A DNA stretch of 64,000 nucleotides from assembly GCF_037975245.1 (NCBI RefSeq), contig NC_092562.1, forward strand, positions 8,907,001-8,971,000, written 5' to 3'. Position numbers and translations under genes: made by a program. Positions 1 to 11,227 of this stretch are shown here, in pieces. The notes under the pieces are model-generated. The model was not told where the DNA came from. It saw only the letters and a program-made list of their open reading frames with translations, and did no database searches. The number at the start of each line of letters is the position of its first letter. Position 1 is the stretch's first letter. The stretch is from Apostichopus japonicus (Eukaryota; Echinodermata; Holothuroidea; Aspidochirotida; Stichopodidae).

Positions 1-1156
1 GAAGATTCGGTCCTTATTGACGGCTATAGTCATAATAAGATTGTAAGCGTACTACAAGGCAATGTAGTAGCGATTACAAATCTTTTATAAAATTTATTTT
101 TATCATAGAACTATACGAGCAGGGGTAGTTGGAATGGGAAGGGCGTGCAGGATACTGTCTGACTAGGTATGCACTCCACGTCGTTAAGGAATTCATTCCT
201 TGGATGAAGTACTTGGGGAGTGAAAAAAAGGCGTCAGACACTCAAATGATCAGTTTAATAGATCTCATGATTCTTAAAGTATCTTGGATAAGATGCAAAC
301 TTTGGATGATACGTATAAAATAGTCGTGTGATATATAATACTGAAATAACCTTTACAAGACTGTTGAAACTGCTTGCTGCTTAAATCGCCCGTTGCATGG
401 GCACATACGAACTAAAAGCTCACCTGGCAAAGGGCTCGTAAAAACACGCCGGCTTTCTATCTCCCGTCCCTCCTCCTACTAGGAGACTAGGGCTACGTCG
501 CTGCTTATTAATACTGTAGTACTGATGATTTGTAATTGTAGGAGTATTCAAATTAAAAATTTAATTATAATAATACCATATTTAAATAATAATAATAATA
601 CCATTGAGGGAGAATAAAACCGTGCACCGTATGATAGAAAATGGAATATGAGGTTCGTCGATTGGTGTCTGTAGAGGATGGGGGGGGGGGGTAAGTGGAG
701 ATGGTGTGTCTGGAGAGGGTAAGGGAGGAGGAGGGGAGTGGATATGGTGTGTATGGAGGGGGTGGGAGAGTAGTGGAGTGGAGTGGAGGTGGTAAATAAA
801 CATGTGAGTTAATATTTTGCTTATTACGTATGTTAAGAGCGTCTCATTAAACACGCTCTTGGCTTCATCAATCTGTTAGTTTACATCAGCCGATACTGAG
901 GTTAGCTAGCATTTCTAACATCACGATAATATATTACTTTTACAAAACAGTTCAATGAGTTCTTAAGAATTCTTCCCGAATCAATTATTCGCTGTTTAAA
1001 AGAACCTTTAAATGGTTGTTCATTTTGTTCATTTTAATATAATTGAGAATAGATAGCATAATTAAATAAATAAGTTAGCTTTACTCGGCACAACTACAGC
1101 TTGGATTTGATCTATGTTTCTATTATATTTTTAATCTAAAGAAGATTAGGAAACAT
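1..1156. other. non-coding flank, no gene seen
   Basis: AT-rich sequence without a supportable exon. The only structure noticed is a G-rich, purine-rich tract near 669-800. Open frames here are short and have no recognisable protein similarity. Confidence 0.6.
669..800. repeat. purine-rich low-complexity tract
   Basis: About 130 bases of almost pure G and A with interspersed GTGT, including a run of G near 680. It reads as low-complexity sequence; the open frame on the opposite strand here is Pro/Ser/His-rich only because of this composition. Confidence 0.7.
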
Positions 1157-1740
1157 ATGTCTTCTAGAACTATGAGCACCTTGGTTCATTCATTCATTCA
1201 CAGCAATTTGGATTATGGCAATAGTTTGCTCCATGGTATTCCAGGGTATCTGATTCAGAGACTGCAACGTCTGCAGAACAGCGCAGCCAGGCTTGTTGTA
1301 GACTGCTATGACTTCAACACACCATCGTTGAGTATCCTCCATTCTTTGCACTGGTTGCCTGTTGAAATCAGAATTAAGTTCAAAGTACTGCTCCTGGTGT
1401 ATAAGTGCATTCATGGAATGGCACCCGCCTATTTGTCGGACGATCTGTCCTTCCAGGTCAATACTCGTTATACCTTGCGTTCTAGCAATACACTCACTCT
1501 CACTGTTCCCAGAACTAAACTGAAAACCAATGGCGACCGTGCCTTTCCATCAGCCGGGCCAAAGCTCTGGAATGGTCTGCCCATATCTGTGCGGAGTTCT
1601 CCCACTCTCAGTCAGATCAAGTCTTGATTGAAGACTCATTTTTTCAAGTTGGCGTTCTATTAGGGTTGTACAGCGCTATTGAATACTTCGTAGATTTTAG
1701 CGCTTTATAAGTTCATTTATTATCATTTATTTTTATGTGA
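1157..1740 (+). pseudogene. 3' fragment of a non-LTR retrotransposon (RT C-terminal region)
   Basis: An open frame of 156 codons carries the pattern typical of the region after the reverse-transcriptase core in CR1/L2-like LINEs: LQRLQNSAARLV, then LHWLPVEIRIKFK, YKCIHGMAPAYL, a VPRTKLKTNGDRAF stretch and GPKLWNGLP. A TGA interrupts the frame just before LKTHFFKL, so the end is broken, and the RT catalytic core is absent. The element is 5'-truncated, as is usual for LINEs. The frame from 1157 is not a real protein start. Clade assignment is tentative. Confidence 0.8.
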
Positions 1741-2245
1741 AACAACGTTAAATTTTGATATGAATTAGCCAATTGAAGCACGTTACCGTAAATGATCGAA
1801 GTTAAGAAACCATTTTATCCTTTTTTTTATATTATCCCACAATAAAGGAATGGTAGGTATCATTTGTACCTCATTAATATGCGTATAATCATCAGTAAGA
1901 GACTACTTTATGCGTCTAATGATATCTGAAGACACCTTCCCACGCACGCACCCGCAATCAACCACTGTAATCTTCCACAGATATAAGTTTCCCAAACTAG
2001 CGGCAAAGATTAAGTCGACGAATATAAAGTAGACTCACTTTTCTTACTGAACGGTAATTCTTTCAAATAAGTGGAATTAGTAATCTGAAACCACCAGGTT
2101 AAACCAAAGATAAACCCATGATTATTAACGTCAATCACTGAATCTTACTGCAGATATGGGCCGAGATTTCGCCACCACGAACTGTGTATAGAGTTCACCC
2201 GTTGCGGTATAACATTTCGAATATGACACAAAGTAACATTAGCAA

Positions 2246-2619
2246 CAAGGGCGTAGGAACCGGGGGGGCTGGGGGGGGGGGGCGCCAGCCCCCCAGTGAA
2301 AAATGTGGAGGGGCGGAAGTATCATTCCGCCCCCCCGCTTCGCAAGTCAGAAAACCCCTTTTTCATTTCCAAATGAGAAAAAACATCTCATTTGGAGCAC
2401 CAAATTGCATCTAAGGCCTGGTGAAAATACAAAATTAAGTTTACAAAATGGAGTGGGTGTTGAAGTGTGCTATATTGCACCAAATTGCATCTGAGGCTAT
2501 CTGGAAATGCAAAAAATCCAAAGGAGAGGGGGACACCCCCTCCCTTAGACCCCTCCCCCAGGCCGGTCATCAGTCTTCAGCCCCCCCCCCCCACTCAAAA
2601 GTACCTTCCTACGCCACTG
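2246..2619. mobile_element. hAT-type non-autonomous DNA transposon with 8-bp TSD
   Basis: The element begins CAAGGGCGTAG and ends CTACGCCACTG, giving an imperfect 11-bp terminal inverted repeat. It is flanked on both sides by ATTAGCAA (2238-2245 and 2620-2627), a perfect 8-bp target-site duplication, the length typical of the hAT superfamily. The ends are extremely G/C-rich, the middle is AT-rich, and there is no transposase. A second copy in inverted orientation lies at 35120-35478. Confidence 0.88.
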
Positions 2620-4117
2620 ATTAGCAATGGTTACTACAAACTTGGTTTACTATAGCTTACTTCGAAAATGAATTTCAAATATAGATATATATATATATAT
2701 ATATGTAATAGTATATATAAGTATATACAAGAAACAAGCGTTGGACTTATTTTGTTAATTACAAAACAATAAAATGGAACATATATCCGGGAATGCTCCT
2801 TAATGTTTATTGTATAGGCCCTAATTGTAAATGCCTATCGATAAGTCAAACTCCGTGCTTAAAATCTCCTTGCATGAATGTGACAGGCAGGCTTTTAAAT
2901 TCCTCTTGAATATAGGTTTGCATTGTCTCCCAATGGAAAAGTCCAATTAAGAACTAAGCCATGTTTTAGTACCAAAGAAGACGCATTTGTGAACTCTCCC
3001 AGATAAGACATACTCTCTGTGTTCAGGTTACAAGTGGGGGTGGTGTAAGCTATAGCATATGGTGTCTTAGGGCCTCAGAAGGTGTTAACCTGGCACCGAC
3101 AGAGTCGATTGATAAATTCGGATCAGGATCCTACCGCAGCTATACAGCAATAATCGGGCTAGGCGAGTGTGGGGGGGGGGGGGTTGAGGTGAAGGGGTTT
3201 GTAGGGTGTTTGTAATATCGTTTAATAGTGCTAAAAACAATGAATAAAGCTATTCGAGTGTATAGAAGTCATCTGATATTGACTTTCCATAGACTGGAAC
3301 TCAATCTACGAATATAAACAGAGCATGCGGGGGTCACATTTCTTCTGTTTGATTTGATTTCCATACAGATCTCCTTTGAGATGACGTAAACCTCAAGATA
3401 GCCTGATCGATTAAAACAAACACAAACAGCGCCACGCGCCATCTCATAAAAATGCAAGCAACTATATATAAAACTAACCGTGCATACTTTGCTTATCATA
3501 TAAAGCAGCGGTTATTGGCATTAGCCGGTAAGGAGTCGACACTTGTACCAGTTTGAGCAAATGCATGATTCTATTGAACATGCATGTAACTCTTCATTAG
3601 CTGTTCAAGTTTATTTGCGTGTCTTTACTTGCAAGCTGAAGTCTCCAGCTAGACAAAGAACATAAGTTATATTGTTAATCTGCTCAGAGAGGTGTAAGAC
3701 TATGAATTCCTGTAAATATTTATTATTGAACTTAAAAGAAAACAGTACCACCTACATACGAAAAATTCCAATCAAATACAGTTAAAGATAGGCAGATAGC
3801 TTCTGCCTATTTGAGACATATGATTACTTAAAGTGAAACCAGGGTTGGATCCATGATTTTAGAAAGGAGTAATTTGGCCCAGAGGTCATTGGAGATGAAT
3901 CATGTAGGGGCATACAAATAAAATAACATCTCTAAATAACGAAATGTAGGCGTCGTCAGTTCGATATACACTGTCGAAATACCCAGAAACATGTACAATC
4001 TTTCCTCCTTGAAGTGGAAATTGCAGAAAAAGTTGAAATCTGGTGATAAGAAGTATGCCCATGTATAAGGTTTCTCATGGGCTTCAAGTCTTTGGAGTTA
4101 CAGACTGTCAGCTGTCA

Positions 4118-4380
4118 TGAGGCCGGGTGTCTTTTCCTCCCCTTGGTAAAAGTAAAGACTGCTGGGGAGGGGTGTCTTTTCCTCGCCTTGGTATAAGTAA
4201 AGCCTGCTGGGGAGGTGTGTCTTTTCCTCGCCTTGGTATAAGTAAAGACTGCTGGGGAGGGGTGTCCTTCCTCCTCTTGGTATAAGTAAAGCCTGCTGGT
4301 GGAGGGATGCCTTTCCTTCTCTTTGTATAAGTGAAGTCTGCTGGGGAGGGGTGTTTTCCTCCTTTCTGTATAAGTAAACT
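4118..4380. repeat. minisatellite, about six units of about 48 bp
   Basis: The unit contains CTGCTGGGGAGGGGTGTC followed by TTTTCCTC, CTTGGTATAAGTAAAG; units differ by a few substitutions and small indels. Two long overlapping frames on the minus strand are periodic translations of this array and are not genes. Confidence 0.9.
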
Positions 4381-5430
4381 GTGCCTAAATGCGAAATTGT
4401 TCGGCCCACTGCAACATACAAATAACATTTATTTTCACAAAATGTCAACTTACCTAACAAACCATCACAAAAATTTTTAAGCTTGTTGAAACGTTTTCAT
4501 AAATATTTCGAGGTAGATTAAGGCTACATCCCGTTTTCTTTACTTTTGATTTAATTTGCTGAAGTTATGGATTGCTCGCCTGGGGGAGGGGTTTTAAGGG
4601 GTGGTGTCAATCTGCCTCCCCTGTTAGTATGTTTGGTATAATAAGGTGTGTAAATGCAGAATATTATGCAATTTTATCAACACAAGAAACATATTATAAT
4701 GGATCATTGCTATAGCCACATGCTTCATTAAAGGTACTTACTAGGTTGAGAAGGTACGTAATGTTACTTATAAAATACCAGAAACCAGGAAGGTTTAAGT
4801 CTTGTGAATTTTGCAGCTGACTTTGTTATTATAACCTTGCAAAGTTAGTTTTTATGTTTTTCATGGTGCCATCTTTTGGTCTGTAACATTCCTGATTTTT
4901 GTATGCATTCATATATTCCGTACCTATTACTTTATACTTTGAAGAGCAATTGGAACTTAGTATAATAGTGTACCCTAAGACAAATTGATAACCTTCCTTA
5001 TATAGGTTGTAAAATGACAAGCTTTTGATGTTGATAACTAACCGAATAAATTTGCAATCTGACAGCAGACTGAAGCTAGGGCCAACTAGAGCAAATTTGT
5101 GTGTACATGATTATAAGTGGCATTGTCTTTATAATTATTACAAGTGTCAACCTGTGCCTTATTGAAAAATGCGAACTCATTGGTAGGGGAGCTAGGAGGG
5201 GCAGTGTGGAACTCCCTCCACCCCTAGTTTAGTACTTAAACAATGCCCTGACTGATGTTGAACAAAACAATTTCAAATATCAGAAGAACAGTTTGGTACA
5301 AGTTTCTTATTCAGTACCCTTCTATTGAAATACACTTTAACATAAAATGTGTACACACTGAGTATAACCTTAACACAAAAGTGGTGGCAATTTTATAAAC
5401 AAAATTATATTACAAGTTTGTATTGGTATT

Positions 5431-5432
<2 letters not shown>

Positions 5433-5517
<85 letters not shown>
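5433..5517. repeat. TA dinucleotide microsatellite
   Basis: About 85 bases of nearly uninterrupted TA repeats, with one GTGTA interruption near 5470. Confidence 0.97.
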
Positions 5518-5521
<4 letters not shown>

Positions 5522-7491
5522 TTCCACAGTGTTATTTGAAAACCCATCTCAATAATTTATTCGTAACTCTCAAGATATGGAATGATTAAGTATGACCTAT
5601 TTTGATTGGCTAAACCAGGGCGTGCATCACAGTAAGCGGTCTGTGGTGTCATATGTTCTTCCAACGTTTATTTTCGTATTATTACCCTTTAGTTGATTTC
5701 TCCTGGGAATCTGATCTATTTGGAATGCTTGCTGCATTTCAAATTTCATCAAAATGCATTTTTTTTTGTGGTAGATATCTTTCTTTGTAAAATAAGAGTG
5801 TTAAATATTATAGAGGGCATAAAAAGCATTTTTTCATTAGATTAGTTACCATGACAATATCATTCCCCAAGCAGAAACTTCCTGTCATTTTTATTATTAA
5901 CGCAGTCAACTTCAGCAACCAGAATTTTGCATTTAAAACTTCCAATAAGAAATGGAAAATTTTCTAGCATTGTCATTTATTACAACTTTTGGTCACCCAT
6001 TTGAATACAGATTTCCATATGATTACATAGAAACAAACAAAGTAAAATTCAAATGTCTAAAACCATGTAATACGAAAGTAAACAGAAACACACAACGTGA
6101 AGTAATGTGAAATATATACCAAGCACCAATAATATTTGTAACTGTTTAAACAACAACAACAAGAAATAAACATTAAAAATTCAAATTTGATATTTCAACA
6201 ACAATGAATAATTAGAAAAGGTGAAAAGATCAGGGTTTAATGGTGATCAATACTATTTGAGTCACATATTTAATAAGTTACTAATACTCTTTGTAATAGA
6301 TCAAAGGTGACTTCCACAGGAAGGATGAACTCCTTGGCAGAGATGTTGATCCAATTCTAGGTCTGGAGGGTCAAACTTACCGGTGGGCGGGACTTTTGTA
6401 CATGGTATTTGACAGGTTATCAATGCAGGTGTTTTAATATCATTTGATATGTGCTAGCTACTTCAGATAATTTGCAAGTTATTTTAGCTGTTGTTGATTG
6501 TTCAATTTTTGGAGTGGAGAGAAGGGGGAGGGGGGGGGACAGTACATCATACTTTTGCCCCCCCCCCGTTTTAACTGTTAGAGGGCCATTGACCCCTCAG
6601 CACCCCTGCTGCTTTCAACTGAGAAAAATAAAGGGAAGAAAAAATTGTACATCATTGGCCAGGAAATAAATTATGAGGTATTTCATTGCAGCTTAATATG
6701 CAAAATAGCATAATTATTGATACACAAATAAACAGGTCCATAGCAGTTTTTGTGAAGAGATATTCACAAGAAATCACAAATTCAAATTTTCAAAACTGAG
6801 AAGGTTAGCATGCAATGCTTAACTTATTTGGCATCCTGGTATCTTAAAGTGAATTATTTGTATGTATTAAGGGCATAACTGGCACACAATACAAAGATAT
6901 TGAAGCAGTTGTACACAAAACTACCCATTATTTGGCAATGGAATCAATCGCAAACTTATTTTGACAGAATACCAGTTTGCTAAAATTGTTCCCCAAATGC
7001 AAAAAAAACATACTTATAAAGATGAATACATATATGCAAATACTGTGTATGGCCCTAGTGCCTACTTGAACATTAATTATTTATGACTTTAAGATACTGA
7101 GTGGATTTATATTGCATCATATTTACATCAAGGTGTAAAAAAATACAAAGAAAGGATTATATTTTAAATTTCAAGGTGTACTTTAATATCTTGGGAAAGT
7201 GATCCAACAGTTTGAAATTACCAATCAGATCTTACCAAGCAATGGTGTTATTTGAAGTAAATAAGCCTGGCCATATTTCATATTTACTATGTCTGGATGT
7301 CTTTGGGATTATGTTGACTTTTCCTTCCAAACAGATAGATTTTTAGAGATTACCCCCTAACTGTTCCTACCAATTTTAAGAAAAACAATTTATACAATAT
7401 GATTTCGTACTAGCAAAAATGAAGTAACCAAAGACTAAAACCCGTACATGAAAAAATGGATTAACCTTTCCATTCCATGACTGCACATTAG

Positions 7492-7823
7492 CAGGGATGT
7501 GACCAGGATTTCCTGAGTGCCGGGTATACTGATGCCGCCCTGGGGGAGGGGTCAAAGGGGGAGGGGTGTCGAAATTTTTCGATTTTTGAAGGTGCTCAGA
7601 TGCCAAATGCTGGCACTTGTGTAGCTTTTTAAGCACATACACAAGTACTAGTTTTGCTAACAATTTACATTTTTAAATTTTTTTTCAATTTATGTTGAAT
7701 ATATTGTTAGGAATGTCGGGATTATAGATGAAAATAGTGCTGGGCGGGATTCACGATTTTTAAGACAGTGCTGGGCGGTAATTTTAAGTGCGGGGCGGGG
7801 CCGCCAGTGTGGGCACATCCCTG
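7492..7823. mobile_element. MITE with CAGGGATGTG termini and 6-bp TSD
   Basis: Ends are CAGGGATGTG and CACATCCCTG, a perfect 10-bp inverted repeat, and both flanks carry CATTAG (7486-7491 and 7824-7829). The inside is G-rich at both ends with an AT-rich centre and no coding capacity. The 6-bp duplication separates it from the 8-bp hAT-type elements here; similar termini occur at 17944-18102 and 23998-24160. Confidence 0.82.
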
Positions 7824-9091
7824 CATTAGGATACATGCTGCGCTACATATTTCAAGCAATCACGATGCCTAGCACCTTCTTGATGAACTAATGTCTGTTG
7901 CAGATGTCACACACTTCTCTGCATCTCTCTCTAACAATGTTTTCGTAGCAAAGCGAGCTGTTCATAATAAAAGCTGCGGTAGTCAAAACTTGTAGCTGAT
8001 AAGTTGGCTGATAATATTGTTATTGATAGAATATAACTCATAAAACTGACTATTTATCTATTTGAAATGGAACTTGAGTAATTATGGAGGAGTGCCTTAT
8101 TATGGAATTTTAGTCAGAGAAACTAAAAAACAACAAAAACAGAAAAAAGTCACAGCAATATCCCATTGTAAGGGATAAAAAATTATCTGAAATGTGTGGT
8201 ACCCCTCATTCCTAGCCTTTCCTATTTTCTGAGTAAACAAAAAATTCAGGCCAAAAAACAAATGAATAGATATATACACCACTGACAGACAACAAAACAT
8301 ATCCAAAGTACTATAAAATATAGCATCATGTACTACAGTGAACAATGAAATACAACAGAATGTGAAATATTTCTATAAACCTGTACACAAGATTGGTTTG
8401 GAACTCTTGCAAAATCTACAGGGATTCCTACAAAAGAACAAAGCAGGACTGAAACATTGAAACATTCATTACAATCAGTTTACCAAAGCAGTTTTAATAA
8501 AGAAATAAACTGACTTATTTTTTATTTACCAGTTTAAAGTATTGTAATAATAATTAGTCAAAGGAACAGTGAAAATGGTTACAAAGATTAAGAAAGTGAT
8601 GAGTAGTAAACCACAGCCAAACTTTACACTACAGAAGAGGTTTTATGGCATTCCTTCCCCATCTTAGATCACTAAAAAAGCATTTGAAGTCATTTTGAAA
8701 TATATCATAAAAATTGTGAAAGTTGTGTAAAAATTGTGTACGTGAAAATTTACTGGCAGCGTTTATGAATGCATAGTAGCTTATTAAAGCAGCATTTTGC
8801 GTTGGGTCGCTTTTTTCCACTTTTTTAACATGTGCATCGATTTTTTTACATGTATCAATCATAAAACAGCAATCTAAGATACCATCCAAGTTTCACCCTG
8901 CCAAGAGCGTTAATTAGCGAGTAATTAACGATTTATGTCGATAAATGAGAAGAGTGTCCTCGACAAATTTCACAGTTAAAATTAATAGCATACAATTCCG
9001 CCAAACCCACTAGTTTGAATTCAACCAATCAGAGATGCAGGTTTAGTTATGAGCCGTTGCTAAAAATAGATTCAAGACTTCGCGTTGGTTG

Positions 9092-9122
9092 TACCAGGGA
9101 GTTGTCATGCAACTCCCTGGTA
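9092..9122. repeat. perfect 13-bp-arm palindrome
   Basis: Arms TACCAGGGAGTTG and CAACTCCCTGGTA are separated by five bases. It probably belongs to a decayed DNA transposon, but I could not fix outer boundaries. Confidence 0.85.
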
Positions 9123-9514
9123 GAACTGCCATATAGACTGTACACAAATCAAGCGTGGTGTTATATTACGTATCTGTCAATGACGTTCGTAGTGTTTAAA
9201 TATTCATATTATGGGCGAGGTTTATTGGGTTCCCAACGGAAAATATCTTGGAGAACAACAAAGTTGAAAGTTGCAAATTTTTCGACTTTTATGCCACCAT
9301 TTGAAGTAAAATATAAATAGATTAGCTAGTTATGTATGTCGTTATGGCAAAGTGGAATCAGTGAGGTTGAGAAAAATCATAGAAAATGACGCAAAATGCT
9401 GCTTTAAAGATGGATATTATAAAAGGACGAGTCTGGGCACAAAAAGTAAATTCAATTTGTTGTAGAACACTACTATCAGTACAGCTTGTATTTTATTCGA
9501 CTTTTAATGTTTTA

Positions 9515-9765
9515 TAGATGACCCTTAACAGCTGAGGTTCATCAGCTCAAGTGACTGGACCATATAATCTAATATCCCGACTAACAGGTCAGTTCCACAG
9601 AACTCAATGAGAAAACAAGTTTCAGAGCCTAAAATGACATGTTTACAAAGCATTACAAATTTGTCAAGTGACAAATACCGTTTAATGTCATATCAAAGTT
9701 GCTCTGTTTTTTTTTTATGGAATTTATGTTCTATTGGGTTGATTAGAATTTATAAAACAATGGAT
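9515..9765. repeat. dispersed repeat family, copy 1
   Basis: Shares a series of blocks with 18425-18697: GACCCTTAA, GGTTCATCAG, ATGACATGTTTAC, TTTGTCAAG and GAATGTCAT-like blocks in the same order. The copies are diverged. No coding capacity was seen. Confidence 0.6.
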
Positions 9766-10804
9766 TAACATTCAACCTCATTGTCAACATAGCCTTAAAT
9801 GAGCATTCCACAGATTTAGCATGTACTACAGGTGAAATTCCTTGCATTGGAATCCTTCCTAGTACTCAAATATTTCATTTTTCTTGGGACTTTGACACTT
9901 TTAAGTCTAAAAGTCTGCCTAGAGTCATCTTTCAATGGGTTTGCTTTTACTAAAAATGTTCAGTATGAAACTCTGGTGTACTTATTTTGACCATGCAGTC
10001 TTGTTTAGATTTCTGATTTAGAACTTGTGACAATTTGCCGAAAGGGATAGTCTTGACCTACGCAATCATATTTTCCTTTAATCAGATACTGCTGTTCATC
10101 TTATCAACTTTCTAAAAGTACAAAATTCTTCCTGCAAATTTTGTCCCATAAAATGAACAGAACAATACTTGATCCATTTTGCTTTTTCATACCAGACCGA
10201 CTTTCTCCTTTGAAGTTGAGTATAAAACTCTACTTAAAAAAGATATAGGAAACATTTAGAAACACTTTTTGCAAGATGTCACCTTTTTAAGTTAAAAATT
10301 TACTTTTTGTTTAAAGTGAGGTATTGTATTATAAACAAGTTGTGAATAAATTTGAAAAGTATGCTCAGTATTTTAAAAAACTGAATGTTTTAAATTAAAT
10401 GGAGGAAAAATGAAAATAACTATTAAAATGGGACCATGGAGGTTTGCTCTCAAAGAGGCTGACAAGGCTAACAGTTGTCAAGGTGTATGGTTTAAGTATG
10501 AAACAATGGCTAATGAGATCATAGATCCAACTTAATTTATCTTTAATAAGGTGAGATTTAAGAAGGATATGAACACAACAAATGATGAATGTTTGATCTG
10601 TAAAGTTCTAAACTTGGCAAATATTGCTGAAATAAACTAAGATAATTTATAAACTAAAAACTTTCCCCTCCTGTTATGATCAAAGCAGGTGCATGTGACA
10701 CAAACAGCTAGTAGAACTGTCCGTGTATAAATAAACAGAAAAAACACAGCTTTGCAAAAACTTTGCAACTTTGGCCACAAAATCACTGCCTTAACCAGAC
10801 AAGT

Positions 10805-10810
10805 TTTATT
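10805..10810 (-). promoter_or_regulatory. candidate poly(A) signal for EFCAB7
   Basis: AATAAA on the minus strand, about 345 bases past the stop codon at 11153. It is one of several AT-rich possibilities and is chosen only by position. Confidence 0.3.
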
Positions 10811-11152
10811 TTCAAATCAGCAGGCAAAAATTGGGTGTTTTCTTTTGCAACTAAAATTACTACAAAAGTAGAAAAAAAGTATGTCTGTGATCAAACTTTT
10901 CACAATTGTATGGAATCCTTTAACTATTTACTTACTAATGTTGCTTGGGTGAAAGCAATAAAAGAAAAAGCATCAGTTTGACCAATTATAACACCAACAA
11001 AAATGAATACTTTTCTTAGTTCATACTTGGTAAATTTTGGTTAATAATTGCCTGGAAAATTGGAAAATACCACAACAGTTGTTTTCATTCAAACTTCCAT
11101 GTGGTATATTTCTAAATGATGAAAGATATCCAGGGGTCAGGATGTAGGTAGG

Positions 11153-11227
11153 TCATGAAATGATTGCTTCTTCAAAGACTGGCATCCAGCTTTTATTTTC
11201 ATCTCTTGGCATCATATGATGGGCAAC
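11153..11227 (-). CDS. EFCAB7: EFCAB7 exon 14 (stop codon)
   Basis: Encodes VAHHMMPRDENKSWMPVFEE and a short end, then TGA. The HxMPxxE core matches the vertebrate C-terminus. The acceptor is GTTTTTAAG. Confidence 0.88.
   Translation of the reverse strand, partial: VAHHMMPRDENKSWMPVFEEAIIS

Larger units (their letters stand above)
2628..7485. other. intergenic, repeats only
   Basis: No exon with recognisable similarity or credible splice sites was seen. The stretch holds a 48-bp minisatellite, a TA microsatellite, a short TA run near 2685-2705 and several short G-rich patches (near 3170, 4575, 5190 and 6515-6595) that resemble ends of the G-rich transposons elsewhere in the window. Confidence 0.55.
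7830..11152. other. EFCAB7 downstream flank and likely 3' UTR
   Basis: No additional gene seen. The part next to 11152 is expected to be the EFCAB7 3' UTR, with a candidate poly(A) signal at 10805-10810. Near 8600-9310 the sequence has features of a mobile element (a perfect palindrome at 9092-9122), and 9515-9765 matches a dispersed repeat at 18425-18697. Confidence 0.45.

Noticed and set aside
4098-4460. Two minus-strand frames of 106 and 120 residues with KDTPPQQ-like repeats
   Set aside because: Translation of a 48-bp minisatellite in two frames; no domain and no splice context.
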